Assembly (NCBI RefSeq): GCF_022662375.1
Contig: NZ_JAKNQL010000006.1
Span: 248,001 to 312,000, forward strand
From: Pseudomonas sp. CROZ-RG-20F-R04-15
Lineage (GTDB): Bacteria; Pseudomonadota; Gammaproteobacteria; Pseudomonadales; Pseudomonadaceae
Direction of reading: 5' to 3'
Length of the DNA stretch: 64,000 bases
A program made the translations under genes and the position numbers. A model generated the notes under the pieces. The model searched no databases. It saw nothing but the letters and a program-made list of their open reading frames with translations, and was not told the origin of the DNA. This document shows positions 45,225-54,159 of this stretch, piece by piece (the first letter of the stretch is position 1; each line of letters begins with the position of its first letter).

Positions 45225-45884
45225 TTAGTCCGTGCCGTACTTCGGCGAGCGCGGGCCGTACAGCAGACCTGCCGGATGCCCGGCCGAGAGCAGACGATTG
45301 CTCGCCCTACCGGCAATCGGGTAGCCGGCATCGGTGGAGCTGTTGATGATCTGCTTCACTGCTGCCGAGATCAGCATGCCGACGATACCGCCGGCATTGC
45401 TATTGCCGCCCTCTTCGCTCGACGCCCGGGCCGAGCCGGTCCACAGCGTGGTGCCGGATTTCAGGTCGACCAGTTTCGCCGTTGCGGTCACTGCTGTTTC
45501 GCTGCTGATCACCATGTAACGCGTGCCGTACTCGGTCACGGTGATGTACAGCGCCGCGTCCGCACCGAAGATCTCCTTCAGCTTGCTCGGCGGTGCCTGA
45601 TGAATATCGTCCGGGGTGGTCAGGCCGTTCTGGCGGAACGTCTCGTCAACCAGCGCGATCGGCAGCACGTAGTAACCGGCCTCGGCCAGCGGGAACGTCA
45701 CCTGCGACAGCAGACTGTACGACGCCTTCACGTCCGGCGAGGTGTTCAGTGGCGGCAGCACCAGAATGGTTTTCGGGCGCGCCTGTTTGTAGGCCGAATA
45801 ATCCACGGTCTTGGGCGCGACGCAGCCGCCCAGCACAGTCAGGGCCAAACCGGCGGCCAGCAGTTTCAAGGTACGCGCGATCAT
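45225..45884 (-). CDS. DUF799 (GNA1162-type) lipoprotein
   Basis: A 219-residue lipoprotein. The signal peptide ends in a lipobox, LTVLGGC, with Cys21 as the lipidated residue. The DUF799 domain follows (PKTILVLPPLNTSPDVKASYSLLSQVTFPLAEAGYYVLPIALV; GADAALYITVTEYG). Structures of relatives resemble the TolB N-terminal/CsgG-like fold of periplasmic secretion partners. It is the last of three lipoprotein genes; its start overlaps the DUF4810 stop by 4 bases. Confidence 0.9.
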   Translation of the reverse strand: MIARTLKLLAAGLALTVLGGCVAPKTVDYSAYKQARPKTILVLPPLNTSPDVKASYSLLSQVTFPLAEAGYYVLPIALVDETFRQNGLTTPDDIHQAPPSKLKEIFGADAALYITVTEYGTRYMVISSETAVTATAKLVDLKSGTTLWTGSARASSEEGGNSNAGGIVGMLISAAVKQIINSSTDAGYPIAGRASNRLLSAGHPAGLLYGPRSPKYGTD

Positions 45885-46252
45885 TTCGCGTCTCCGCTCT
45901 TGGCGTTCTTGAGCAGGAAGTCCATGTACGTGCCGGACTCGGGGAACAGGGTTTTCTCGGTTTTGAACTGCTGCACCATCTGGTCGTCCTTGCCCATGCT
46001 CAGATAGAGCAGGCCAAGGTGCGCGTGGTAACCCGGCGGTACGGCTTTGCCGGTGGAGCGGATTTTCTGCAGATCACGTTCCAGCGCTTCAGCCTGGGCT
46101 TCTTTCGGCTCTTCGCCTTTGAAGTATTCGTAGACCTGGGGTTCGTAGCCTTCCCATTGGTACAGGGTTTGCGGGCCGGTAGCACAACCGGCCAGCAAGG
46201 CGCTGGCAGCCAGCGTCAGCGCCATCAACGAGCGCGACAAATTCAGAGTCAT
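45881..46252 (-). CDS. DUF4810 lipoprotein
   Basis: A 123-residue small lipoprotein. The lipobox is ASALLAGC (Cys at about 23), followed by the DUF4810 segment TLYQWEGYEPQVYEYFKGEEPK and a helical-repeat-like end (HLGLLYLSMGKDDQMVQQFKTEK). It lies between the CsgG-type and DUF799 lipoprotein genes and is coupled to the latter. The three probably form one envelope complex of unknown role. Confidence 0.88.
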   Translation of the reverse strand: MTLNLSRSLMALTLAASALLAGCATGPQTLYQWEGYEPQVYEYFKGEEPKEAQAEALERDLQKIRSTGKAVPPGYHAHLGLLYLSMGKDDQMVQQFKTEKTLFPESGTYMDFLLKNAKSGDAK

Positions 46253-46281
46253 GGGGTGTTGCTCCTTGCAATGGGCGTCGA

Positions 46282-46968
46282 TCAGTTGCCCGGTTTCCAG
46301 GCACCGGCGTTCATGCCATCGACCAGACGATTGATCGCCTCGCGCATGGCCAGATCCAGTACTTTGCCGTTGAGGGTCGAGTCGTAGGCAGCGGTGCCGC
46401 CGAAGCCGATGATTTCGCGGTTGGACAAGGCGTATTCGCCGGCGCCCTGGGTCGAATAGACCACTTCGGAGGTGCTGATGTTGACGATGTTCAGGTTGAC
46501 CTTGGCGTAGGCGACTTGAGTTTTGCCACGGCCAAGAATGCCGAACAGTTGATGATCGCCGGTTTCTTTGCGGCCGAACTCGGTGACGTCACCGGTGACC
46601 ACGTAATCGGCGCCTTTGAGACGCTGGGCCTGGCCCTTGATCGCAGCTTCCTGCTGGATTTCGCCCATGTTGTCGCGATCCAGCACGCTGAAGCGGTTGG
46701 TTTGCTGCAAGTGGGTGATGAGGATGGTCTTGGCCTGACCACCGAGACGGTCGACGCCGTCGGAGAAGATCCCGCGCATGTAGCTGGAGCGGTTGTCGAA
46801 CTTGCCCACGGCCATTGGCACGCGAACGCCGGTCCAGACTTGTGTGGCGCTTTCTACCTTGGCCACCGGCAGCGCGCGGGAGCTTTCGGTGGCGCAACCG
46901 GCGAGTGTGCCGGCAATCGTGCCGAGCACAGCAATCGCGACGCCTGAAACCAGCATCCGGGAGATCAT
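46282..46968 (-). CDS. CsgG/HfaB-family lipoprotein
   Basis: A 228-residue CsgG-type protein. The signal peptide is followed by the lipobox GTLAGC (Cys at about 25). The CsgG domain follows (VAVGKFDNRSS-like stretch, ILITHLQQTNRFSVLDRDNM, GADYVVTGDVTEFGRK). CsgG proteins form outer-membrane secretion pores for curli or attach holdfast in other bacteria. No curli subunit gene is nearby. The start at 46968 gives the normal length; an upstream frame to 47046 is non-coding-like. It is the first gene of the three-lipoprotein operon. Confidence 0.88.
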   Translation of the reverse strand: MISRMLVSGVAIAVLGTIAGTLAGCATESSRALPVAKVESATQVWTGVRVPMAVGKFDNRSSYMRGIFSDGVDRLGGQAKTILITHLQQTNRFSVLDRDNMGEIQQEAAIKGQAQRLKGADYVVTGDVTEFGRKETGDHQLFGILGRGKTQVAYAKVNLNIVNISTSEVVYSTQGAGEYALSNREIIGFGGTAAYDSTLNGKVLDLAMREAINRLVDGMNAGAWKPGN

Positions 46969-47116
46969 TCTCACTGAATATTCCTTATGAAAAACGGGGA
47001 TGTCCCGACGCGGCAATGCGCGGCGGGAGCTGAAAAGGGGCGGCATTATGACAAAGTGCCATCATTCGCGACAGGGCTTTTTTTGACGCCAATGAATTGG
47101 CTTGGATTGGCCGTAT

Positions 47117-47221
47117 GATCGTTCCCACGCTCTGCGTGGGAATGCAGCTACGGACGCTCCGCGTCCGCTGTGACGCGGAGCGTCACGGGAGGCGTTACCA
47201 CGCAGAGCGTGGGAACGATCA
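47117..47221. repeat. Palindromic intergenic repeat (GATCGTTCCCACGC type), left of the imu cassette
   Basis: Starts TGATCGTTCCCACGCTCTGC and ends with its complement; internal arms (GGACGCTCCGCGTC, GACGCGGAGCGTC) also pair. A second copy of the same element lies at 53021-53123. It ends 12 bp from the dnaE2 stop and probably acts as its 3' hairpin. Confidence 0.9.
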
Positions 47222-47233
47222 GATCAGAGCGCG

Positions 47234-50200
47234 CTAATGGAAATCGCGGCTCTGCACGCGGATGCCGTTGAGCAGCGGGCTGAGGTCGCTCAGGCGTCCG
47301 GCGATCAGGTGACGCACTTCGCCTTCGCGCTCCCAGCGGCCATCAACCTTGAGCAATTGCGAACCGACCAGCACTTGCCGCTGACGCTCGGCCAGATCAC
47401 GCCAGACCACCACGTTGACGTTGCCGAACTCGTCTTCCAGAGTGACGAAGGTCACCCCGCTGGCGGTGCCCGGTCGTTGGCGCCCTGTCACCAGCCCGGC
47501 GACGCTCACCGGCCGGCCGTGTTCGACTTCAAGCAATTCCTGTGAACTGCGGCAGCGCAACGCCTTCAACTCGCCACGCAACAGCGCCAGTGGGTGCGGG
47601 CCCAGTGTGGTGCCAACCGTGGCGTAATCGGCGTGCAGATCTTCGCCAATGCTGGGTTTGGGCAGCACCACTTCCGGCTCCTCCTGATTTGGCAACCCGG
47701 CAAACAGGCCAAGCTGTTTCTGCACCCCGGCCACTTCCCAGCGCGCCCGATGGCGATGCCCGGCCAAACCGCGCAATGCCCCGGAATCAGCCAGCAACGC
47801 CTGCGCGCGACTGTCGAGCGCCGCCCGCTCGCCCAGATCGGCGACATCGGCAAACGCCCCACGCGCCCGCGCCGCTTCGATGCGCCGGGCATCGTCTTCA
47901 CGAAAACCCTTGATCATGCGCAGGCCCATACGAATCGCCGGTTGCGCCGCCGTGGTGGTTTCCAGGCTGCAATCCCAATCACTGGCACGCACGTCGACCG
48001 GACGAATCTGCAACTGATGCCGACGTGCGTCCTGCAAAATCTGATCGGGGCTGTAGAAGCCCATCGGCCAGCTATTGATCAGCGCACAGGCGAACGCCGC
48101 CGGTTCATGACACTTGAGCCAGCAACTGGCGTAGGTCAGCAAGGCAAAACTGGCGGCATGAGATTCGGGGAAACCGTAGCTGCCGAAGCCTTTGATCTGC
48201 TCGAAAATCTGCGCGGCGAACTCCGGCGTATAGCCGTTTTTCTTCATACCGGCGGCCAGTCGCTCCTTGTGCGGTTCAAGTCCGCCATGACGTTTCCACG
48301 CGGCCATCGAGCGGCGTAATTGATCGGCCTCGCCGGGGCTGTAATCGGCGGCGACAATGGCGATCTGCATCACCTGTTCCTGAAACAGCGGCACGCCGAG
48401 GGTGCGTTTGAGCACCACTTCCAGCTCAGGCGACGGGTAGGTTTCCTTTTCCTCCTTGTTCCGGCGACGCAAGTACGGATGGACCATCCCGCCCTGAATC
48501 GGCCCCGGGCGGACAATAGCCACCTCAATCACCAAGTCATAGAACTTCGCCGGTTTCAGCCGTGGCAGCATCGACATCTGCGCCCGCGACTCGATCTGGA
48601 ACACACCGATGGTGTCGGCGCGGCTGATCATCTCGTAGGTCGGTTTGTCTTCGGCCGGGATCGTCGCCAAGCTGAGATCCTGATTGCGATGGCGGCGCAG
48701 CAGGTCGAAACAGCGGCGAATCGCGCTGAGCATGCCGAGGGCGAGGATATCCACCTTGAGCAGGCCGACTGCGTCGAGGTCGTCCTTGTCCCACTGGATG
48801 ATCGTGCGCTCGGCCATGGCGGCGTTCTCGACCGGCACCAGCGTGTCCAGCGGCTGTTCGGAAATCACGAAACCACCGGGGTGCTGCGACAAATGTCGGG
48901 GGAAGCCGATCAACTGCCCGGTCAGGCTCAGCACCCGGCGCAGCACCGGGCTTTCCGGGTCGAAACCACCTTCCAGCAGACGCGCGACCGGCGGGGTTTC
49001 ATCGCTCCAGTGGCCGCAGCAATCGGCCAGTGCGTTGATCTGATCCGGCGGCAGCCCCAAGGCCTTGGCCACATCACGCACAGCCCCGGCGGCGTGGTAG
49101 GTGCTGACCACTGCGGTCAGTGCTGCGCGACGGCGGCCATAGCGACGGAACACGTATTGCAGGACTTCTTCACGGCGTTCGTGTTCGAAGTCGACGTCGA
49201 TATCCGGCGGTTCGTTGCGTTCCTTGGACATGAAGCGTTCGAACAGCAGCGTGGTGCGGTCCGGGTCGATCTCGGTGATGCCCAAGGCAAAGCACACCGC
49301 CGAGTTGGCTGCCGAACCACGGCCCTGACAGAGGATTTTTTGCTCACGGGCAAAGCGCACCACGTCGTGCACGGTGAGGAAATAACTTTCGTAGCCAAGT
49401 TCGGCGATCAGCTTCAGCTCTTTATTGATCTGCCTCAGCACCTTGAAGGGCGCGCCCTTCTCCCAGCGCCAGGCGATGCCTTCCTTGGTCAGTTGCCTCA
49501 GCCAGGAACTGGCGCTGTGTCCATCGGGAACCAGCTCTTTCGGGTATTGATAACGCAACTCGCCCAGATCGAAGGTGCAGCGCCGGGCCAGACTCACCGA
49601 TTCGTCGAGCAAGGCCTGCGGATACAACTCGCGCAATACCTCGACGCTGCGCAAATGCCGTTCGCCATTGGGGTGCAAACGCAGCCCGGCTTCGGCCACC
49701 GGGACGTGATGGCGGATCGCAGTCATGGTGTCCTGCAAGGCGCGCCGGCCACGGGCGTGCATGTGCACATCGCCGCTGGCCACGGCCGGAATCTGCAACT
49801 CGGCGGCCAGACTCAGCAATGCCGCCAACCGCTGCTGATCGTCCTGGCCACGATGCAATTGCACCGCCAGCCACAGGCGTTCGCCGAAGGTCTGCCGCAG
49901 CCAACGGCCCTCGTCCACCTGATCAAGCGAGTCCGGCACCCACAACACCAGCAGCCCCGGTAGCGGCTCGGCGAAGTCCTCACGCAGCACCTGATACTGG
50001 CCTTTCTGCGTACGCCGTCGGGCACGGGTGATCAAACCGCACAGCGCCTGATAGCCCGCCAGGTTCTCCACCAGCAACAGCAGTTTCGGGCCGTTTTCAA
50101 TGCGCACTTCACTGCCGATGATCAGCGGCAGCTCAACCGATTTCGCCGCTTGCCAGGCGCGGACGATCCCGGCCAATGTGCATTCATCGGTGATTGCCAG

Positions 50201-50311
50201 CGCTTGATAGCCGTATTTTTTCGCTCGCTGGAACAACTCAAGGGCACTGGAGGCACCGCGCTGAAAACTGAAGTTCGACAGGCAGTGCAGTTCGGCATAA
50301 CCGCCATTCAT
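47234..50311 (-). CDS. dnaE2: Error-prone DNA polymerase DnaE2 (ImuC)
   Basis: A 1025-residue C-family polymerase. The N-terminal PHP domain starts [16 protein letters not shown], a DnaE2 marker. The polymerase core has [16 protein letters not shown] and the catalytic [12 protein letters not shown] at about 370. A helix-hairpin and OB-fold ([28 protein letters not shown]) end the protein. It extends primers past lesions with ImuA and ImuB after SOS induction. The start at 50311 overlaps the imuB stop (ATGA). It is the last gene of lexA2-imuA-imuB-dnaE2. Confidence 0.95.
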   Translation of the reverse strand: MNGGYAELHCLSNFSFQRGASSALELFQRAKKYGYQALAITDECTLAGIVRAWQAAKSVELPLIIGSEVRIENGPKLLLLVENLAGYQALCGLITRARRRTQKGQYQVLREDFAEPLPGLLVLWVPDSLDQVDEGRWLRQTFGERLWLAVQLHRGQDDQQRLAALLSLAAELQIPAVASGDVHMHARGRRALQDTMTAIRHHVPVAEAGLRLHPNGERHLRSVEVLRELYPQALLDESVSLARRCTFDLGELRYQYPKELVPDGHSASSWLRQLTKEGIAWRWEKGAPFKVLRQINKELKLIAELGYESYFLTVHDVVRFAREQKILCQGRGSAANSAVCFALGITEIDPDRTTLLFERFMSKERNEPPDIDVDFEHERREEVLQYVFRRYGRRRAALTAVVSTYHAAGAVRDVAKALGLPPDQINALADCCGHWSDETPPVARLLEGGFDPESPVLRRVLSLTGQLIGFPRHLSQHPGGFVISEQPLDTLVPVENAAMAERTIIQWDKDDLDAVGLLKVDILALGMLSAIRRCFDLLRRHRNQDLSLATIPAEDKPTYEMISRADTIGVFQIESRAQMSMLPRLKPAKFYDLVIEVAIVRPGPIQGGMVHPYLRRRNKEEKETYPSPELEVVLKRTLGVPLFQEQVMQIAIVAADYSPGEADQLRRSMAAWKRHGGLEPHKERLAAGMKKNGYTPEFAAQIFEQIKGFGSYGFPESHAASFALLTYASCWLKCHEPAAFACALINSWPMGFYSPDQILQDARRHQLQIRPVDVRASDWDCSLETTTAAQPAIRMGLRMIKGFREDDARRIEAARARGAFADVADLGERAALDSRAQALLADSGALRGLAGHRHRARWEVAGVQKQLGLFAGLPNQEEPEVVLPKPSIGEDLHADYATVGTTLGPHPLALLRGELKALRCRSSQELLEVEHGRPVSVAGLVTGRQRPGTASGVTFVTLEDEFGNVNVVVWRDLAERQRQVLVGSQLLKVDGRWEREGEVRHLIAGRLSDLSPLLNGIRVQSRDFH

Positions 50312-51723
50312 GCAAACCAGCCCTGCAGCCACAACGGACCGCCCTCACCCACCGCGCGATAAGCCCAGCCCTGTTGGCCGGCGCGGTTCTGGATCAGGTA
50401 ATAATCGCGGCGCACATCGTCGCCGTCCCACCAGCCCGATTCGATACGCTCCGGGCCCATGAGAATCCGCGCCGAACCCTCCGCCACGCTCTGCGGCTCA
50501 CCGAGCAGCCAGCCCGGACGGTGCACGCTGGGCAAACCGGCGCAGCGCTGTTTGTCGACGCCATGCTGCCACGCGCACTCCGGACGATGATCGGCCTGAA
50601 AGCGCAACCCCTGCACGGCGTCATCGCCCAAGCGTGCGCGCAGGCGTTCGCGCAATTGCTCCCAGGGCAAGGTCTGCTGCGGACGGTCGTCGAACAGCTC
50701 CTGAAACTGCGGGACGAAACTCGGCAGATCCTCGGCGCGCAGACGAAAGCCACGCACGGGCGCCTCGACCTGCACTTGCTCCAGCCGCCCGCGCGCCAGT
50801 TCGAAGAGCATTGCCGGATCCCGTTCGGCGCTGAGCAAACCAACTTTGATCACGCTGTCCGGCAGCCCGGCGTGTTCCAGATGCAGGTCGAAACGCTGCA
50901 CGCCGCTGTCACGTCCGCAGAGGAACGCCGACAGATCACCGGTCAACCGGCGTAACGGGAACAGCAAGGCCTGATGCGACTGCACGTCGAAATTCAGTTC
51001 GATGCGTACATCGAAACGATCCGGCGGCAGGTAAAACGCCAATGCCAATGGCCGTGCACCGAACAAAGTGTCGAGGTGTTTGAGCATCTGCGCTTCGAAG
51101 CGCCGGGCCAGTGCCTGACGCGGCAGGCTTTGCAGCTGACTGAGGTTGCGCAGACCCATGCGCGACAACGCCGTGGCCACCGCCGGCTCCAGGCCGACGC
51201 GGTCGACGGGCAACTGACCGAGGTGATGCTGCAAGGCCTCGCCGTCCGGCACTACCAGCCCGTCATAAGCATTGGCCAATACCCGCGCCGCCACCGGATT
51301 CGGTGCGGCAACGATGCGATGGCGGAAACCCAGATCGCTCAGTTCCTTGCGCAACCGTGCTTCGAACTGCGCCCAGGAACCGAACAGGCCCAGGCTCGAT
51401 TCGATCTCGAACACCACGGTGCGCGGGTAATGCACACTCACCTGCGCGCTGAAACCGTAAGCCCACGCCGCGAGAAACTGCTGCCAGTGCTCGACCTCGG
51501 CAGCTTCATAATCGGCGGTGGCAAAACCCTTGCTCATGGCCTGGGCGGCGGTCATCGACTGACCGGCGCGCAGACCGAGTTTGCGCGCGGCAGGATTAAC
51601 CGCTTGCAGCACCCGGCGCTGGGCCGGCCCGCTGAGCAGCACCAACGGTTCATCGGGATCGGGACGTTGACGCAGCACCGCGTCCAAGGCCAATTGCGGA
51701 AACAGAATGCAGACCCAGCGCAT
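50308..51723 (-). CDS. imuB: Y-family polymerase-like protein ImuB
   Basis: A 471-residue Y-family-like protein. The N-terminus [17 protein letters not shown] occupies the place of the catalytic acid motif of true Y-family polymerases but lacks the paired Asp residues, as in other ImuB proteins, which serve as a scaffold between the clamp, ImuA and DnaE2. The start at 51723 has GAGGTCG upstream; the frame extends to 51780. It lies 7 bp after imuA and overlaps dnaE2. Confidence 0.92.
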   Translation of the reverse strand: MRWVCILFPQLALDAVLRQRPDPDEPLVLLSGPAQRRVLQAVNPAARKLGLRAGQSMTAAQAMSKGFATADYEAAEVEHWQQFLAAWAYGFSAQVSVHYPRTVVFEIESSLGLFGSWAQFEARLRKELSDLGFRHRIVAAPNPVAARVLANAYDGLVVPDGEALQHHLGQLPVDRVGLEPAVATALSRMGLRNLSQLQSLPRQALARRFEAQMLKHLDTLFGARPLALAFYLPPDRFDVRIELNFDVQSHQALLFPLRRLTGDLSAFLCGRDSGVQRFDLHLEHAGLPDSVIKVGLLSAERDPAMLFELARGRLEQVQVEAPVRGFRLRAEDLPSFVPQFQELFDDRPQQTLPWEQLRERLRARLGDDAVQGLRFQADHRPECAWQHGVDKQRCAGLPSVHRPGWLLGEPQSVAEGSARILMGPERIESGWWDGDDVRRDYYLIQNRAGQQGWAYRAVGEGGPLWLQGWFA

Positions 51724-51730
51724 GGCGACC

Positions 51731-52348
51731 TCAGTGACCCACGGCAAAGGCAATCGGCGCCGTGCGCGCCAATCCGCCACGGCACTTGAGCACGCGCAAC
51801 TGCGCGGGTTTGGCGTCGATGGCGATGCGCAACGCCGCCGGTGACGGGTTGACCGCTTCGCTCAGCGGCCGCCAGGCAAATGCCAGGGTCTGGCCGGTTT
51901 CCGCTGCCACCTGCAAACGCCGCAATGCGCGGTCATCGGCCTTGTGCGGCCAGCACAGCACCGCGCCGCAACTGCCCGAACGCAAACACTGTTCGGCCGC
52001 CCACAAGGCATCGCGCTCACTGGCGTGAATTACCGACAACTGGCGCAGATCGACCCCGGCGTTCGCCCACGCCTGCGGGTACGGCACGAATGGCGGCGCC
52101 ACCAGCACGATGCGCTCGCCCGCCGCCGATAACCTCGCCAGCGTTGGCCAGACCAGTTGCAGTTCGCCGACACCGGGGCCGGCCAAAAGGATTTCGCTCA
52201 ACGCCGCTTCCGGCCAGCCACCGCTGGGCAGTGCCGCGTCCAGCGCGGCATGGCCGGTCGGTTGCGGACTGGCAGCGGGTGGCGCAGGCCGGCCCTTCCA
52301 GACCTGGCCGCCATTGAACAGCGTATCCAACGCAACGACGGCGCCCAT
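51731..52348 (-). CDS. imuA: SOS mutagenesis accessory protein ImuA
   Basis: A 205-residue RecA-fold protein (GGWPEAALSEILLAGPGVGELQLVWPTL; ERIVLVAPPFVPYPQAWANAGVD). The phosphate-binding loop is degenerate, as in other ImuA proteins. It partners ImuB in translesion synthesis. The start shares one base with the lexA2 stop. Confidence 0.92.
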   Translation of the reverse strand: MGAVVALDTLFNGGQVWKGRPAPPAASPQPTGHAALDAALPSGGWPEAALSEILLAGPGVGELQLVWPTLARLSAAGERIVLVAPPFVPYPQAWANAGVDLRQLSVIHASERDALWAAEQCLRSGSCGAVLCWPHKADDRALRRLQVAAETGQTLAFAWRPLSEAVNPSPAALRIAIDAKPAQLRVLKCRGGLARTAPIAFAVGH

Positions 52349-52965
52349 CAGCCTTGCCTCACCAGACCGCAGAACACCCCTTCGATGGCCAGATCCTGAT
52401 CGTCGCGCACGACAATCGGCTGGTACGCCGGGTTGCGCGGCAACAGGCGCACTTCATCGCCGAGCCGTTCGAAGCGTTTGATGGTGACTTCACCGTCGAG
52501 CCGCGCCACGACGATCTGGCCGTTGAGTGCCTCGGGGTTGCGTCGCACGCCGACCAGATCGCCGTCGAGAATGCCGTCCTCGATCATCGAATCGCCCTGC
52601 ACCCGCAGCATGTAATCGGGTGTGCGCGAGAACAGCGCCGGATCGAGCAGCAAGCGGCTATGAATGTCGGCATCGGCGCCAATCGGCGCACCGGCAGCGA
52701 CGCGACCGAGCACGGGGATGTCGAGCAGTTCCGGGCGCGGCGGTTGCCCGAGCAGGCGAATGCCCCGGGCCTGATGCGGATTGACCTCGATAAAACCGGC
52801 TTCGGTGAGCGCGAGCACGTGCTTGCGCGCCACACTGCGCGAGGCAAAACCAAAAGCCTCGCTGATTTCAGCGAGGCTTGGGGGCTGACCGTGTTCGGCG
52901 ATGCGATCGCGGATAAACGTCAGGATGGCGGTACGGCGGGGAGTCAGGTTCGTCATGGAGTACAT
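52348..52965 (-). CDS. lexA2: Second LexA repressor (LexA2)
   Basis: A 205-residue LexA. The winged helix-turn-helix is at about 5-70 (PPSLAEISEAFGFASRSVARKHVLALTEAGFIEV). The self-cleavage site is Ala-Gly in GRVAAGAPIG. The catalytic serine is in GDSMIEDGILDGD and the lysine in GEVTIKRF. It heads the imu operon and is expected to repress it until RecA-triggered cleavage. The ATG at 52965 follows AGGAG by six bases, and both lie inside a perfect palindrome, so binding would block translation start and transcription alike. The family is known from P. putida, where LexA2 recognises AGTAC-N4-GT(A/G)CT-like sites. Confidence 0.93.
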   Translation of the reverse strand: MYSMTNLTPRRTAILTFIRDRIAEHGQPPSLAEISEAFGFASRSVARKHVLALTEAGFIEVNPHQARGIRLLGQPPRPELLDIPVLGRVAAGAPIGADADIHSRLLLDPALFSRTPDYMLRVQGDSMIEDGILDGDLVGVRRNPEALNGQIVVARLDGEVTIKRFERLGDEVRLLPRNPAYQPIVVRDDQDLAIEGVFCGLVRQG

Positions 52966-52974
52966 TTGTACTCC
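52957..52974. promoter_or_regulatory. LexA2 operator over the lexA2 start
   Basis: A perfect 18-bp palindrome, GGAGTAC, 4 bases, GTACTCC, spanning the lexA2 ribosome site and ATG. It contains AGTAC-N4-GTACT, matching the special LexA2-type SOS box and unlike the usual CTG-N10-CAG box. Only the lexA2 operon carries it in this window. Confidence 0.85.
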
Positions 52975-53020
52975 TGTAGGATTTTCCTGACAAGCGCCGC
53001 CAGTCAGCTCAAGCCACGTT

Positions 53021-53123
53021 TGATCGTTCCCACGCTCCGCGTGGGAATGCAGCCCGTGACGCTCCGCGTCACTGGACGCGAGCGTCCCTAGAGGCGTTCC
53101 CACGCAGAGCGTGGGAACGATCA
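53021..53123. repeat. Palindromic intergenic repeat (GATCGTTCCCACGC type), right of the imu cassette
   Basis: Opens TGATCGTTCCCACGCTCCGC and closes with CACGCAGAGCGTGGGAACGATCA, with internal GTGACGCTCCGCGTCAC. It is the same family as 47117-47221; the two bracket the lexA2-dnaE2 cassette. It lies in the tail-side gap after the LysR gene at 53139. Confidence 0.9.
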
Positions 53124-53138
53124 ACCCCACGTTGAAAG

Positions 53139-54056
53139 TTAGCCAAGGCCTCGTGAGGCGAGGAAACCGGCGATGTAATCGATGAACGCGACAACCTTGG
53201 CCGTGGCCCGTCGATGGCTCGGATACACCGCGAGAATGTGCGGACCAAAGGTGTCCGGGTCGATTTCATAGTCAGCCATGACCCGCACCAGTCGCCCGTC
53301 GGCAATGTACGGCGCGGCGCTCCACAGCGGCGTGTGCAGCAAACCGCGTCCGGCCAAAGCACTGGCCAGCAACAGGTCATAATTGTCGCTGCGCAATCGC
53401 GGCGCTGCGGGTTGCGCCAGGCTCAAGCGCTGCCCGTCACGCTCGGCCCACCAGAATTCGCGGCTGAGCAAAGGATGCTGATAGAGCAGCCATTCATGCT
53501 GCTCAAGCGTTTGCGGATTCACCGGCAAGCCCTTGCGCGCCAGATATTCCGGGCTGCCGCACAGGGCCAGACGATTGCTGCCCACCACTCGCGCAATCAG
53601 CCCTGGCAAATCATCGTGACCTTCGCGCAATGCCAGGTCATAACCACTTTCCAGCAGATTGACGAAGGCATCGCACAGGTCCACCTGCAGGCTGATCTGC
53701 GGGTATTGCTGCAAAAAGCCGTCACACACCTCATCGAGAAACGCCCGCCCATACGCCAGCGGTGCGGTGATTTTCAGGTTGCCGCGCAAGCCGTGCTGCA
53801 ATTGCTCGATTTCTTCGCTGGCCTCGTCGAGCCGCTGCAATACCAGCCTCGCGGTTTCCAGATACACCCGGCCGATTTCGGTGAGCAGAATCCGCCGCGT
53901 ACTGCGTTCGAACAGCCGTGCGCCCAGCTCCGATTCCAGGTGATTGACCGCTTTGGTCAGCGCCGACGGGGTTTTGCCCAACTGCTCGGCGGCGCGGCTG
54001 AAACTGCCGAGCTGCGCGGTGACCACGAACATTTTCAATGCACCCAACTTGTCCAT
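53139..54056 (-). CDS. LysR-family regulator (AaeR/DmlR-like type)
   Basis: A 305-residue LysR protein. Helix-turn-helix at about 5-60 (FVVTAQLGSFSRAAEQLGKTPSALTKAVNHLE), effector domain from about 90 (GNLKITAPLAYGRAFLDEV; SGYDLALREGHDDLPGLIARVVG). The start at 54056 gives the canonical MDKLGALKMFV; the frame extends upstream into the divergent promoter. It is divergent from the exported amidohydrolase at 54160 with a 103-bp spacer, so it probably controls that gene. Confidence 0.88.
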   Translation of the reverse strand: MDKLGALKMFVVTAQLGSFSRAAEQLGKTPSALTKAVNHLESELGARLFERSTRRILLTEIGRVYLETARLVLQRLDEASEEIEQLQHGLRGNLKITAPLAYGRAFLDEVCDGFLQQYPQISLQVDLCDAFVNLLESGYDLALREGHDDLPGLIARVVGSNRLALCGSPEYLARKGLPVNPQTLEQHEWLLYQHPLLSREFWWAERDGQRLSLAQPAAPRLRSDNYDLLLASALAGRGLLHTPLWSAAPYIADGRLVRVMADYEIDPDTFGPHILAVYPSHRRATAKVVAFIDYIAGFLASRGLG

Positions 54057-54159
54057 GCTTTTTCCATTCAGGCAAAAACGTTTTTCGTGAGGGAGGCGTT
54101 CTGTCAGCCGCTGCCAGCCACTAATCTCGCCATCAGACGCAATAACAAGGAAATCTTCA

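Noticed and set aside
48320..49963. A 547-codon plus-strand open frame
   Set aside because: It is antisense to dnaE2, which has clear motifs through the same region. No ribosome site or family pattern was found.
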